DNA from: JBGPEQ01 sp035518775
GTDB lineage: Bacteria > Pseudomonadota > Alphaproteobacteria > Dongiales > Dongiaceae
DNA: 43,273 nucleotides
Direction of reading: 5' to 3'
NCBI GenBank assembly: GCA_035518775.1
Contig: DATIXH010000132.1
Location: 1-43,273, forward strand
The translations under genes were made by a program, and so were the position numbers. Every line of letters begins with the position of its first letter. Within the stretch, counting starts at the first letter, position 1. Shown here piece after piece: positions 34,624-42,367 of the stretch. The notes below the pieces were generated by a model, which did no database searches, was not told the origin of the DNA, and was given only the letters and a program-made list of their open reading frames with translations.

Positions 34624-36180
34624 TCAATCCGCGAGCGCGGCGTGCTTGCGCTGCCAGGCGCGCCAGGTGAAGGCCCATTTGGCGGCGTCGTCGACGGCGG
34701 ACTCGTCGAGGCGCGGCACCGAGGCGCGGTGCGGTGCGGACTTCACGAGCTCGGGCTGGCTGTAGGCCTCTTCGGAAATGCGGCGCAGAGTCTCCAGGCA
34801 TTCGTCGAGTTCGGCGAGCGAGTAGGACTCGCCGGGCTCGATGGTGAAGGGCTGCGGCACCAGCATGGGCACGTGGCTGGTCATGTAATGCTGCAGGCCG
34901 TAATCGACCATGCGCAGCATGATCTGGTCGGTGGTGACGCCGGTGTCCTGCGCGAGCCGCTCCCAGCTGTAGCGCACCTGCTCGAGCCGGTGGTGCGGGT
35001 TGGCGGGCCAGGGGATGGAGGCGCCGCGGATCCTGGCGATGCCGGCCAGCAGGTAGTTGTTGTTGAGCACGGCGGTCTCGGCCACGGCCTTCAGGCCCCC
35101 GGCGCCGAGGCTCATCACCCAGGCGTAGGCCTTCAGGACGGTGGGAACGTTGCCGAGGAAGGCGCGGATCTTGTCGATGGCGTGGGGGCGGTCGGCCTCC
35201 AGGCGGTAGCTCTTGCCGTCGAAGGCGACGACGGGGTTGGGCAGGAATTTCTGCAGATGCCGCTTCACGCCGACGGCGGCGCAGCCGAGGCCGATCGAGC
35301 CATGCGGGGCCGAGAAGGTCTTGTGCAGGTTGAACTGGCAGAGATCGAAGCCGGCGTCGCCGGCGCGAATGATGCCGAGCAGGCCGTTGCCATTGGCCTG
35401 GTCGTAGGCGGCGAGTCCACCGGCCTTGTGCACGAGCTCGACGAACTCGCGCAGGCGCGGATTGAAGAGCCCGGTGTCCTCCGGGCAGGTGAACATGATG
35501 CCGGCGGTGTGCTCGGAGAGGGCGGCCTTGAGGGCGTCGAGCTCGGGGTAGCCGTGGTCGCCGGGGAAGAGCGTGATGACCTTGAAGCCGGCGACCGCGG
35601 GGGTGGCGGCATCGGCCGGATGCGAGAACGCCGTCGTGATGATCTCGCGCCGCTGCCCGAGTTGGCCGCGCGACGCATGGTACGCGCGAATGATGCAGGC
35701 GTTGGTGTAGATGCCCTGGGCGCCGCTGCCGGGCTGGAAGGTGAAGTCGTCCATGCCCGCGATCTCGCACATGATGCGGTTCATGCGGTAGAGGATCTCC
35801 AGCAGGCCCTGGATGGTGGAGTCGTCTTGCAGCGGATGAATCTCCCTCAGTTCCGGCAGGCGCGCGATGTGCTCGTGCACCTTCGGGCTGTATTTCATGG
35901 TGCAGGTGCCCATCATGTCCGGCGTCGCGTCGACGCCCATGGTCATCTGCGACAGGCGGGTGAAGTGGCGCACCACGGTCTGCTGGGAGACCTCGGGGAG
36001 ACGCGGCGGGGCCTTGCGGCGGAGTGCTCCGGGGATGCGGGCGGCGGCCTTGCCCGCGGCCTTCGCGATCTCCGGCTCGGGCGCCGGCGGCAGGAGGCCG
36101 CGCTCGCCGTGTGTGCCCAGCTGCATGATCAGGGGCTCGGCCCAGCGGGCGGCGTGGAACTGCTCGATGCGCCGCGTCAT
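34624..36180 (-). CDS. gcvPB: Glycine dehydrogenase (decarboxylating) subunit 2
   Basis: A 518-residue PLP enzyme subunit of the glycine cleavage system P-protein. Motifs: MGTCTMKYSPK (~90), PGSGAQGIYTNACIIRAY (~150), FSHPADAATP, MFTCPEDTGLFNP, and the PLP lysine in FNLHKTFSAPHG (~290). It pairs with GcvPA to form the split P-protein found in many alphaproteobacteria. Its start overlaps the gcvPA stop by 4 bp, so translation is coupled. The length is somewhat above the usual ~480-500, due to a short N-terminal extension. Confidence 0.95.
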   Translation of the reverse strand: MTRRIEQFHAARWAEPLIMQLGTHGERGLLPPAPEPEIAKAAGKAAARIPGALRRKAPPRLPEVSQQTVVRHFTRLSQMTMGVDATPDMMGTCTMKYSPKVHEHIARLPELREIHPLQDDSTIQGLLEILYRMNRIMCEIAGMDDFTFQPGSGAQGIYTNACIIRAYHASRGQLGQRREIITTAFSHPADAATPAVAGFKVITLFPGDHGYPELDALKAALSEHTAGIMFTCPEDTGLFNPRLREFVELVHKAGGLAAYDQANGNGLLGIIRAGDAGFDLCQFNLHKTFSAPHGSIGLGCAAVGVKRHLQKFLPNPVVAFDGKSYRLEADRPHAIDKIRAFLGNVPTVLKAYAWVMSLGAGGLKAVAETAVLNNNYLLAGIARIRGASIPWPANPHHRLEQVRYSWERLAQDTGVTTDQIMLRMVDYGLQHYMTSHVPMLVPQPFTIEPGESYSLAELDECLETLRRISEEAYSQPELVKSAPHRASVPRLDESAVDDAAKWAFTWRAWQRKHAALAD

Positions 36181-37574
36181 GACACGGCCTCCTTGAGGGC
36201 GGCGACGAGTCGGTCGATGGCGGCGCGGTCGTGGATCTCGGTGACGCAGAAGAGCGCGCTCTGGCCGAGGGCGGGGAAGGCGTGGCTGAGGTCCTTGCCG
36301 CCGAGGATGCCCCGGCGCAGCAGGCGCCTGTTGATGGCGGCGACGGTCTTGCCGGTGCGGTCGAAGTTGACGACGAACTCCTTGAAGAAGGGGCCGGTGA
36401 AGAGCGGCGCCTTCACGCCCTTGATGCGGCCGAGGCGCTCGGCGGCGTAGGCGGCGCGCTGGATGATGCCTTCGCCGAGCTCGCGCATGCCCTGCGGCCC
36501 CATCAGCGACAGATAGACGGCGGCGGTGATCCCCCAGAGGAACTGGGTGGTGCCGTAGTAGTCGGTGGCGTCGTGGCGCTTGTGATAGGAGGTGCGGTCG
36601 AGCGTGCCGACGCCGAAGCCGAAGGCGCCGGACTCGGGCGCCTGGACCAGGCTGATCAGGAAGCTCGGATATTCGTCGACGAAACGCGGCTCGTCGCGCG
36701 AGGCGATGAAGCCCGCCTGGCCGCCGCCGCCGTTCATATGGATGCCGAGCGGCTGCAGGTCGCCGACCACGAGGTCGGCGCCGTAGTTGCCGGGCGCTTC
36801 CAGCACGCCGAGCGTGCTCGGATCGACGCCGACGACGGCGAGCGCACCCTTGGCATGGGCGCGCTTCACGATGGCGGGCGCGCCGGCATCGACGGTGCCG
36901 AGGAAGGAGGGCATCTCGATGTAGACGGCGGCGGTCCCGGCGCCGAGTCTCGCGGCGAGATCCCTGCGGTCAAGCTCGCCGGTCTTTCGGTCGAAGGCGA
37001 CCTCGGTGATCGTCGCGAAGGGCTTCGTGAAGCCGCGCATCTGCGAAAGGCGGGCGCGGTCCATGCTGGCGGGAACGAGGATCTGCCTGCGGCCGGTGAG
37101 GCGGCAGGCCATGGCGACGGCACTGTTCGCAGCCGCGCCCCAATCGTAGGTGGGCGTGCTGACGACCTCGAGGCCGACCAGCTCACCGATCATGCTCTGA
37201 TATTCGAAGAGGGCCTGCAGCTTGCCATGGTCGGAATAGCTCCAGCCGGCATAAGCTGTGAGGAACTCGCCGCGGCCGGCGATCTCGTCGCAGATCGCGG
37301 GCACGTAGTGCTGCCAGCAGCCGGCGCCGCGGAAGTTCAGCAGATCGGCGCAGCTCCTGTTCTTCGCGAGCAGGCTCTCGACATGCCGGCGCAGCGCGTG
37401 CTCGGACGCAATCGGTGGCGGCAGATCGAGCGGCCGCTTCAGCCTCAGAGCGCCGGGAATCGCATCATAGAGATCGGCCGGGCTCGCCACGCCGGTCGCC
37501 GCCAGCATGCGCGCGCGCACGGACGGACTCGTATTAGGTATGTAAGGATGGACGGACGTCCGGTCCCTTGGCAT
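36177..37574 (-). CDS. gcvPA: Glycine dehydrogenase (decarboxylating) subunit 1
   Basis: A 465-residue subunit lacking the catalytic lysine, which GcvPB supplies. The family start is HPYIPNTSPSVRARMLAATGV, followed by NFRGAGCWQHYVPAICDEIAGRGEFLTAYAGWSYSDHGKLQALFEYQSMIGELVGLE, and later PQGMRELGEGIIQRAAYAAERL. ATG 37574 has ribosome site GGGAGGGGGAG; the longer frame starts at 37637 without one. Genes for the T- and H-proteins (gcvT, gcvH) are not adjacent, as they commonly are, so must lie elsewhere. No clear glycine riboswitch is visible in the ~100 bp upstream. Confidence 0.95.
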   Translation of the reverse strand: MPRDRTSVHPYIPNTSPSVRARMLAATGVASPADLYDAIPGALRLKRPLDLPPPIASEHALRRHVESLLAKNRSCADLLNFRGAGCWQHYVPAICDEIAGRGEFLTAYAGWSYSDHGKLQALFEYQSMIGELVGLEVVSTPTYDWGAAANSAVAMACRLTGRRQILVPASMDRARLSQMRGFTKPFATITEVAFDRKTGELDRRDLAARLGAGTAAVYIEMPSFLGTVDAGAPAIVKRAHAKGALAVVGVDPSTLGVLEAPGNYGADLVVGDLQPLGIHMNGGGGQAGFIASRDEPRFVDEYPSFLISLVQAPESGAFGFGVGTLDRTSYHKRHDATDYYGTTQFLWGITAAVYLSLMGPQGMRELGEGIIQRAAYAAERLGRIKGVKAPLFTGPFFKEFVVNFDRTGKTVAAINRRLLRRGILGGKDLSHAFPALGQSALFCVTEIHDRAAIDRLVAALKEAVS

Positions 37575-37673
37575 CTCCCCCTCCCATGGCCTTATTCTTA
37601 GGAATTGAGGATCGGCCGGGACTCGCAGGACTGTCAATCGACGCCGCGGCCAGACGGCCGCCCGGCCTGGGCC

Positions 37674-38075
37674 CTAAGGAAGGGGGACGGGCGCGGCGGC
37701 GAGCGTCGCGGGCTGTCCGGTAAGCGCCGCCACGAGCGCGCGGACTTCGTGGTCGGTAAAGGGCTTGCCGAGATAGGGCCGCATCCGGAAGGCGAGCGGC
37801 AGGCTGTCGCGCGCGTAGGCCGTCACGAAGCCGAAGGGAATGCCGCGGCGCTGCAGGACGCCGGCCACAGGCTCCACCCGCTGGTCGATCAGGTAGATGT
37901 CGAGCAGGGCGGCGTCGAGCGGTTCGCCGAGGGCGAGCGGCAGGGCCGTGGTGACGGTGCAGGCCGGGCCGACCGGTCGGCAGCCGCAGTCTTCGACGAT
38001 GCCGGCCAGATGCATGCCGACCGACAGCTGGTCTTCCACGATCAAGACGCGTGGCCCTGTGGCTGATTGCGGCAT
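37674..38075 (-). CDS. Single-domain response regulator (CheY-like)
   Basis: A 133-residue receiver with acidic pocket E14-D15 (LIVEDQ), phospho-acceptor Asp59 (LLDIYL), Thr85 (VTAYA) and Lys104 (LGKPF). There is no output domain. Such orphan receivers act by protein-protein contact, e.g. in phosphorelays. No histidine kinase is in the window. On the minus strand GGAAC-N17-TGTT lies ~45 bp upstream of the start, and a CRP-type palindrome 129 bp upstream. Confidence 0.92.
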   Translation of the reverse strand: MPQSATGPRVLIVEDQLSVGMHLAGIVEDCGCRPVGPACTVTTALPLALGEPLDAALLDIYLIDQRVEPVAGVLQRRGIPFGFVTAYARDSLPLAFRMRPYLGKPFTDHEVRALVAALTGQPATLAAAPVPLP

Positions 38076-38203
38076 GCTCCCCCCGAGCGACCCGATCCGG
38101 CTGGAACACGCGGGCGGCCCCTTTGGTTCCCCCGGGACCGGCCGCGGCGGCTTCAGGATTCTCCCGGGCCGCGGGGATCATCGCGGCGAGGCGCGGCCGG
38201 GTC

Positions 38204-38219
38204 TGTGACGGCGCTCACA
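38204..38219. promoter_or_regulatory. CRP-type operator TGTGA-N6-TCACA
   Basis: TGTGACGGCGCTCACA, between the response-regulator gene (start 38075, minus) and the 38382 gene (plus); it could serve either. The gap 38076-38381 (306 bp) holds this site and a pair of divergent GGAAC elements (~38103-38130); no gene seen in it. Confidence 0.55.
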
Positions 38220-38381
38220 TCGTTCCGCGCCGCGGCGATGGCATCGTGGGCGGCAGCGCGGGCGGCGGCACGGGCGTGCGCGCGGTCGCCGGCGGGCGGG
38301 CGCCGCCAGCCGTCGAGCCGAGGTGTCCCAATCCGCAATCCCGTGTATGATCGCTGTCTTCACCAGCAGAAGGGGGCAACC

Positions 38382-38618
38382 ATGGCCATCAAGTTCCTGG
38401 TCTCCGACGACGACGACCTCATCTGGGATGTCGACGACCATAGCGCGCCGATAACCGAGCAGCAGGCGACGCTTGTGGCGTTGCGCCAGATCGGGGCGGC
38501 ACTCGGCACAATCGCCGACGCGCTGGGCAAGATCGCCGCCCGGACGGAGACGCGGCCGGCGGCGCCCGCGCCGAAGGCTAAGAAGAAGGTCGCGGCCAAA
38601 CGGAAGCGGCGGCGCTGA
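38382..38618 (+). CDS. Small protein with basic tail, 78 aa
   Basis: The acidic N-terminus (MAIKFLVSDDDDLIWDVDDHSA) is followed by a short helix (TLVALRQIGAALGTIADALGKIAAR) and a Lys/Arg-rich C-terminus (KAKKKVAAKRKRRR). The charge polarity suggests nucleic-acid or membrane association, without a recognised domain. AGGGGGCAACC precedes the ATG. Confidence 0.65.
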   Translation: MAIKFLVSDDDDLIWDVDDHSAPITEQQATLVALRQIGAALGTIADALGKIAARTETRPAAPAPKAKKKVAAKRKRRR

Positions 38619-38710
38619 GCCGCCCGTCGGCCCTCCACCCTGCCGGCACGCTTGGACCGTCCGCAGCCTCGGCTGCGGAGCGGGTTTCTGCGCTTGGGCG
38701 ACGAAAGTCG

Positions 38711-38736
38711 GGAACCCGGCGGCCGCTCCGCGCGTT
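38711..38736 (+). promoter_or_regulatory. EcfG-type promoter (exact consensus)
   Basis: GGAAC-N17-CGTT, the exact EcfG-type consensus, 23 bp before the lipoprotein ATG at 38759. Confidence 0.55.
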
Positions 38737-38758
38737 GGTCGGGCAGGAGGACCCCAGC

Positions 38759-39013
38759 ATGAAGATCATCGGACTTGGCGTCGTCGCCGCGCTGGCGCTT
38801 GCCGGCTGCTCGATGGAAAGCAAGACCGTGGAGCAGTCCACGGCGCCCTCTGCCGGAGCTGCGCCGATGAGCTATCCGGTGCACAACATGGCCGAATACG
38901 ACGCGGCGGCGACCGCAGCCGACGACGCCTGCTACAAGCAGCATGACCTGGAACGGGCCAGGTACGTCGATCGGACGCTCGAGACCGCGAACTTCGAGTG
39001 CGCGCCGCGCTGA
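38759..39013 (+). CDS. Small lipoprotein, 84 aa
   Basis: A signal peptide with lipobox LALAGC (Cys17) is followed by a mostly helical mature part (YPVHNMAEYDAAATAADDACYKQHDLERARYVDRTLETANFEC). Two further Cys could form a disulfide. No family recognised. GCAGGAGGACC is a strong ribosome site; an EcfG-type promoter is immediately upstream. Confidence 0.78.
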   Translation: MKIIGLGVVAALALAGCSMESKTVEQSTAPSAGAAPMSYPVHNMAEYDAAATAADDACYKQHDLERARYVDRTLETANFECAPR

Positions 39014-39146
39014 CGCGGGCCGCCTGAGGCTCCGGAAGGATCCTGCTCGGGCCGGGGTGGCGGGGTGACTCGCCAACCAGGGCGGCCGCGTGAATCCGCC
39101 TCGCAGCTGCACAAACTGGCCGCGTGGGCGCGAAATCTGAAGGAAA

Positions 39147-39162
39147 TGTGACGGCCGTCAAC
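39147..39162. promoter_or_regulatory. Imperfect CRP-type site
   Basis: TGTGACGGCCGTCAAC, one half perfect and the other off by two bases. It lies ~81 bp before the ATG at 39243 and repeats the CGGCCG centre of the site at 39375. Confidence 0.35.
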
Positions 39163-39242
39163 GCCGGGCCGTGCGCTGGATCACAGCACGCAACGGCCTG
39201 GAAGCAGCATATGCCTCTATGGTTAACCCAGGGAGGCGACAG

Positions 39243-39356
39243 ATGGTGCTTCGCTCCGTGATGCGCGTGACGACCGCCACCGTAGTCGTGGCGATTGCTC
39301 TCCTGCTGGCGATCCCTTTCTTTCTGGCGCTGACGACGCCGTTCGTGGGGCGGTGA
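39243..39356 (+). CDS. 37-aa membrane micro-protein
   Basis: MVLRSVMRV followed by one helix TTATVVVAIALLLAIPFFLALT and TPFVGR. AGGGAGG lies 6 nt before the ATG. The frame is open upstream, but no better start exists. Function unknown. Confidence 0.65.
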   Translation: MVLRSVMRVTTATVVVAIALLLAIPFFLALTTPFVGR

Positions 39357-39374
39357 CGCTCGCAGCGACGGGTC

Positions 39375-39390
39375 TGTGACGGCCGTCACA
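39375..39390. promoter_or_regulatory. CRP-type palindrome
   Basis: TGTGACGGCCGTCACA, extended to a 20-bp perfect palindrome (39373-39392). It sits between the ends of two convergent genes, an unusual place for an operator; it could act at a distance or form a structure in RNA. Confidence 0.5.
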
Positions 39391-39467
39391 GACTTGGCCC
39401 GCGGGCCCGGCTAATCTGCCGACGGTGCGGAAGAGTACCCACGAAATTCGTGGGTGGAAAATCGAGC

Positions 39468-39494
39468 GGCCTCCTGTCGGGACAACAGGGGGCC
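39468..39494. terminator. Inverted repeat in convergent gap, possible terminator
   Basis: GGCCTCCTGT and ACAGGGGGCC pair over 10 bp (one G-U) around a 7-nt loop. It lies ~10 bp past the stop of the minus-strand gene at 39504 and is followed on plus by CCAGTTTTAG. A second perfect repeat (ACCCACGAA/TTCGTGGGT, 39437-39455) is nearby. Confidence 0.5.
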
Positions 39495-39503
39495 GTTCCA
39501 GTT

Positions 39504-39716
39504 TTAGTGAATGGCTTCGCCGCGCACCGGCGCCTTGGATTGCAGCCATTGGATGGCGTTGCGGATGCGCTGCCAGCGCGCGGCGCCCTCGGCGTCGCCG
39601 TCCTCCAGCAGGTGCTCGGCCAGGGAGACCGACTCGAGCAGAGCATCGGCGCCGTAGCGCTCTTCCATCAGAACGGCCATCTGCCAGACATCGCGCTCAG
39701 GCGTCAGGTGCGCCAC
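39504..39716 (-). CDS. DUF6961-like small protein, 70 aa
   Basis: MAHLTPERDVWQMAVLMEERYGADALLES, then LAEHLLEDGDAEGAARWQRIRNAIQWLQ. It matches the pattern I recall for DUF6961: a Trp/Glu-rich helix, 'GDAxGAxxW', then a short helix. Function unknown; soluble. Confidence 0.72.
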   Translation of the reverse strand: MAHLTPERDVWQMAVLMEERYGADALLESVSLAEHLLEDGDAEGAARWQRIRNAIQWLQSKAPVRGEAIH

Positions 39717-39755
39717 GGTTCTTCACTCCGCCGGTCGAGGTCCAGACGCACGAAA

Positions 39756-39801
39756 CCGGCCGGGGTATCGGATCCGCACTCACTTCCGATATCCCGGCCG
39801 G
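39756..39801. repeat. Long inverted repeat (16-bp arms)
   Basis: CCGGCCGGGGTATCGG and CCGATATCCCGGCCGG pair at 16 positions (one G-U on the plus strand) around a 14-nt loop, in the gap between the DUF6961-like and hemerythrin genes. Confidence 0.75.
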
Positions 39802-39923
39802 CCCTTCCCAGACATGGCAATCCACGTAGGGAATCGTCGTCGCGGCTGGATACACCAGGACCGACCGCCAGGTGTGTCGAGCCTGTGAAAAGTTGTGACG
39901 AATTGTAAACGAGGGCCGATGGG

Positions 39924-40445
39924 CTAGCGGGCGGAGAGCGCGGCGGTCGTAAACGTGCGCATTTCCGGCGGCGGCACGCCGTCGGTCTTGAACTGCGCCA
40001 GCAGCTGCTGCTTGCGCTCGCTCATGCGGGCGCCCAGGTCCTCCATGTCGAGGCCGGCCGCGCGCGCCTGGGCGAACAGGCCCTCCGACCGCTTCTCCTC
40101 CTCCTTGACGTGGTGCTTGATCTGCTCGGAGAGGACGGCGACCTTCGCGTCGTAGAACGCGTCGCTCGGGTTGCTGCCTTCGAGTTCGGCGATCAGCACC
40201 TTGGCGCCATCATGCTCGACATAGGCCTCCGCGACGGTGTCCTCTTCGACCACATCCCGGCAGGCGGGATAGAAGATCTCCTCTTCGATGATGGCGTGAG
40301 CCGTCAGCTCCGCACAGATCTCGGCCACCAGCCGCTGCTTCCTTTCGGCGCCCGACGCGGCGCTGAATTTCTCGAACAACTCTTCGACCTTGCGATGATC
40401 AGCCTTCAGCAGAGCGATTGCATCGGCGGGTGTGGCGGAGGCCAT
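39924..40445 (-). CDS. Hemerythrin-like HHE domain protein
   Basis: A 173-residue protein. The HHE cation-binding helices carry KADHRKVEELF (His17), LTAHAIIEEEIFYP (His and Glu ligands), AYVEHDGAKVLIAELE and QIKHHVKEEEK. This gives the four-helix di-iron bundle pattern, here likely an oxygen, NO or iron-stress sensor/scavenger. ATG 40445 is preceded by GAGGAGATA; the frame is open to 40772 but that start lacks a ribosome site. It sits among stress-associated small genes. Confidence 0.9.
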   Translation of the reverse strand: MASATPADAIALLKADHRKVEELFEKFSAASGAERKQRLVAEICAELTAHAIIEEEIFYPACRDVVEEDTVAEAYVEHDGAKVLIAELEGSNPSDAFYDAKVAVLSEQIKHHVKEEEKRSEGLFAQARAAGLDMEDLGARMSERKQQLLAQFKTDGVPPPEMRTFTTAALSAR

Positions 40446-40488
40446 GGGCGGTATCTCCTCTCTGTTTGGTGATTGGCGGGCGCCGTCG

Positions 40489-40692
40489 TCACGCGACGGC
40501 CGGGGGGCTGGGGGGATCGGCGGGAGGCTCTTGCGGCGGGCTATGCGGCGGCGTCTGGTCTGGCGGAAACTCCTGCGGCGGACGCGGCGGCTCGACCGGC
40601 GGCGAGTCCGGCACCTCCGATGGCGGGTCCTTGGGTCCGGTGAGCGGCGGCTGTGCGCGCCAGCGGCGTCTAGTCTCGGTTTCGCCACGCAT
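40489..40692 (-). CDS. Proline-rich hypothetical protein, 67 aa
   Basis: After a basic start (MRGETETRRRWRAQPP) the sequence is Pro/Glu/Asp-rich and disordered (EVPDSPPVEPPRPPQEFPPDQTPPHSPPQEPPADPP). GAGGAGCGACAATCC precedes the ATG. No domain. Confidence 0.6.
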   Translation of the reverse strand: MRGETETRRRWRAQPPLTGPKDPPSEVPDSPPVEPPRPPQEFPPDQTPPHSPPQEPPADPPSPPAVA

Positions 40693-40804
40693 GGATTGTC
40701 GCTCCTCGATTCGACCCTTGTTCCTGGAATTCGTCTGCGGCGCGCGAATGACCCGTCGCGCGTTGAGCGCAAGCGGCCGCGGCGCGCCGCAGACGCCGAA
40801 GCGC

Positions 40805-41068
40805 TTATTCGTTCTCGGGCAATCCCTTGCCGCCGCTCTGACCGGGCTTCTGTCCCGGCTTCACGACTTTGCCGTCGCCATCCGTATCCTGGCCGACCTT
40901 GCCATCATCGCCGCCATGGCCCTGCTTGCGGCCCATGTCGTCATCGCGCTGACGCTCGCCGGGGTTCTGCGGCTTCTGCCCGGGCATGGGACGATCGTCG
41001 CCGGGGCGATGCGCCGGCTGCGGATTGCCTTGCTGCCCCTGCTGCGGATTGTCGTGTTCGTTCGGCAT
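40805..41068 (-). CDS. Hydrophilic disordered protein, 87 aa
   Basis: Rich in Gly, Gln, Asp, Lys and Pro: NEHDNPQQGQQGNPQPAHRPGDD, then GDDGKVGQDTDGDGKVVKPGQK. No hydrophobic core, hydrophilin-like. AAGGAGACAAG precedes the ATG. Such proteins often accumulate under desiccation or osmotic stress (inference). Confidence 0.65.
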   Translation of the reverse strand: MPNEHDNPQQGQQGNPQPAHRPGDDRPMPGQKPQNPGERQRDDDMGRKQGHGGDDGKVGQDTDGDGKVVKPGQKPGQSGGKGLPENE

Positions 41069-41278
41069 TTGCTTGTCTCCTTGTTCAAAAAAATGGGTCC
41101 AGTGCCCGCGGGCCGCCGTGGCGGCTCGCGGTCCACGGGTCGCTGCCGCGCAGGCAACGATCGTGGTCTCAGGCGTCGTATTTGAGAGAGTGGGTGCCGG
41201 AAGCCCCCCACTGAATCGGAGAACCCGGCCTTGTCGGCGTAGTTCCCGCGCGAAATCGCAGAGCAGAGAAAAAGCGCA

Positions 41279-41314
41279 GAGAAAAGCCCCGTGCTGCGGC
41301 GGCAGCGCGGGGCT
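41279..41314 (-). terminator. Rho-independent terminator
   Basis: On the minus strand, a 13-bp stem (one G-U) with a 4-nt loop, then TTTTCTCTGCGCTTTTT, 29 bp past the stop of the 41343-41723 gene. The rest of the gap 41069-41342 holds no recognised gene. Confidence 0.8.
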
Positions 41315-41342
41315 CTCCATGCCGCGAAGCGCGGCGGGCGCG

Positions 41343-41723
41343 TTAGCCCTTCACTTTTACGATCTGGCCGCTGTAGGCGTCGATGTACAGCTTGACCTTG
41401 TGGCCAGACGGATCGACGGCCTTTACTTGATAGAACCGGCCGCTCAGCACCGGGCGCGAGATGTAGCGGTAGTCGCTGCGCTCGAGATTGCGAACGATCC
41501 GGTGCGGCGGGATCGGATTGCCGTACCCGCTGTTGGACCAGCCCGGACCCGAATCGTAGTTGCCGGGACCCTGATAGTAGTAGCCGTCGTCGTTGTAGTA
41601 GTGGTCGTCATCCACCCGAATGATGGCGCCGCCGGCGGGCGCGGCGAACTGGCCGGCGGAGGCGCTGAACGCGCCCACCGTCACAACGACGGCAGCGCAG
41701 GCGGCAAGCAGGATGCTTCGCAT
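41343..41723 (-). CDS. Secreted PepSY-like protein, 126 aa
   Basis: Signal peptide (MRSILLAACAAVVVTVGAFSASA-G), then an Asp/Tyr/Gly-rich segment (DDDHYYNDDGYYYQGPGNY) and a C-terminal PepSY-like half: YRYISRPVLSGRFYQVKAVDPSGHKVKLYIDAYSGQIVKVKG, with the typical D-x-x-G-x-V end. AAGGAGTGTCC is the ribosome site. On the minus strand GGAAC-N16-GGTT lies ~70 bp upstream. Confidence 0.82.
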   Translation of the reverse strand: MRSILLAACAAVVVTVGAFSASAGQFAAPAGGAIIRVDDDHYYNDDGYYYQGPGNYDSGPGWSNSGYGNPIPPHRIVRNLERSDYRYISRPVLSGRFYQVKAVDPSGHKVKLYIDAYSGQIVKVKG

Positions 41724-41791
41724 GGGGACACTCCTTAGTAAGGTGGCGGCGTGGCGCGCGGACGCTGCCGGCGCCTGCTTTACACCAGAAA

Positions 41792-41816
41792 AACCCTTGG
41801 CCTGATGCCGTGTTCC
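41792..41816 (-). promoter_or_regulatory. EcfG-like promoter, minus side of a divergent pair
   Basis: On the minus strand, GGAAC-N16-GGTT, 69 bp upstream of the ATG at 41723. Its -35 and that of the plus element (41826) form the palindrome GTTCCGCGCGCGCCGGAAC. Confidence 0.4.
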
Positions 41817-41825
41817 GCGCGCGCC

Positions 41826-41850
41826 GGAACAATGGCGCGCCGATCGCATT
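41826..41850 (+). promoter_or_regulatory. EcfG-like promoter, plus side of a divergent pair
   Basis: GGAAC-N16-CATT, 32 bp before the ATG at 41883. Confidence 0.4.
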
Positions 41851-41882
41851 CCTTTGCTGCACGCGAAACGAAGGAGGGCGAC

Positions 41883-41999
41883 ATGCGCTCCCGACTCCTG
41901 GCCACGTTCTTCTGGCCGCTTCTGACCGCCCATCGCAGCCTTGCGTTCAGCCGAACGCATGCTGGGCGGCGGCTGCGGCAGCGGCTCTTGCGAGGCTGA
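41883..41999 (+). CDS. 38-aa hypothetical peptide
   Basis: MRSRLLATFFWPLLTAHRSL, then AFSRTHAGRRLRQRLLRG: a short hydrophobic stretch flanked by Arg. Excellent ribosome site (GAAGGAGG) and an EcfG-like promoter support expression. It ends 3 bp before the next start. Family unknown. Confidence 0.5.
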   Translation: MRSRLLATFFWPLLTAHRSLAFSRTHAGRRLRQRLLRG

Positions 42000-42002
42000 C
42001 AA

Positions 42003-42203
42003 ATGCGAAAGGTCATACCGCTCATCGCGGGCGCCCTGCTGGCCGGCACCGTCGGCCTCTTGCGGGACGGAGCCCTGGCCGACGAGCCGCGCTCGCGGAC
42101 GGCGCCGAAACGGAAGCGTGCAGCGAAGGGCGCGCGGCAACGCGACCGGGCGAAACGCACGGGCGGTGCCAAGGCCAAGAGCGCCAAGAACCGCGCGCGC
42201 TAG
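42003..42203 (+). CDS. Small exported basic protein, 66 aa
   Basis: Signal peptide (MRKVIPLIAGALLAGTVGLLRDGALA-D), then a very basic mature part rich in Lys/Arg/Ala (PKRKRAAKGARQRDRAKRTGGAKAKSAKN). GAGGCTGAC precedes the ATG. Probably cotranscribed with the peptide gene upstream. Confidence 0.62.
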   Translation: MRKVIPLIAGALLAGTVGLLRDGALADEPRSRTAPKRKRAAKGARQRDRAKRTGGAKAKSAKNRAR

Positions 42204-42367
42204 CACCCGTTCAGTCCTAGAAAGGCCTCGAGACTCGAGCGCGCGTCGGGCGCGCCATGGGTGCTCCTTGGTTCCGGCAACCCGCCCTTGGCGATTGCGT
42301 GCGCGCACGGCTATGATCCGCGCAAACAAGCGCGCGGAGGCGCCGCGCGCCGGCAGGGGGAAGCGGC

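Noticed and set aside
37575..37673. Glycine riboswitch before gcvPA
   Set aside because: The ~100-bp gap shows no tandem aptamer features; only a TTGACA with a weak -10.
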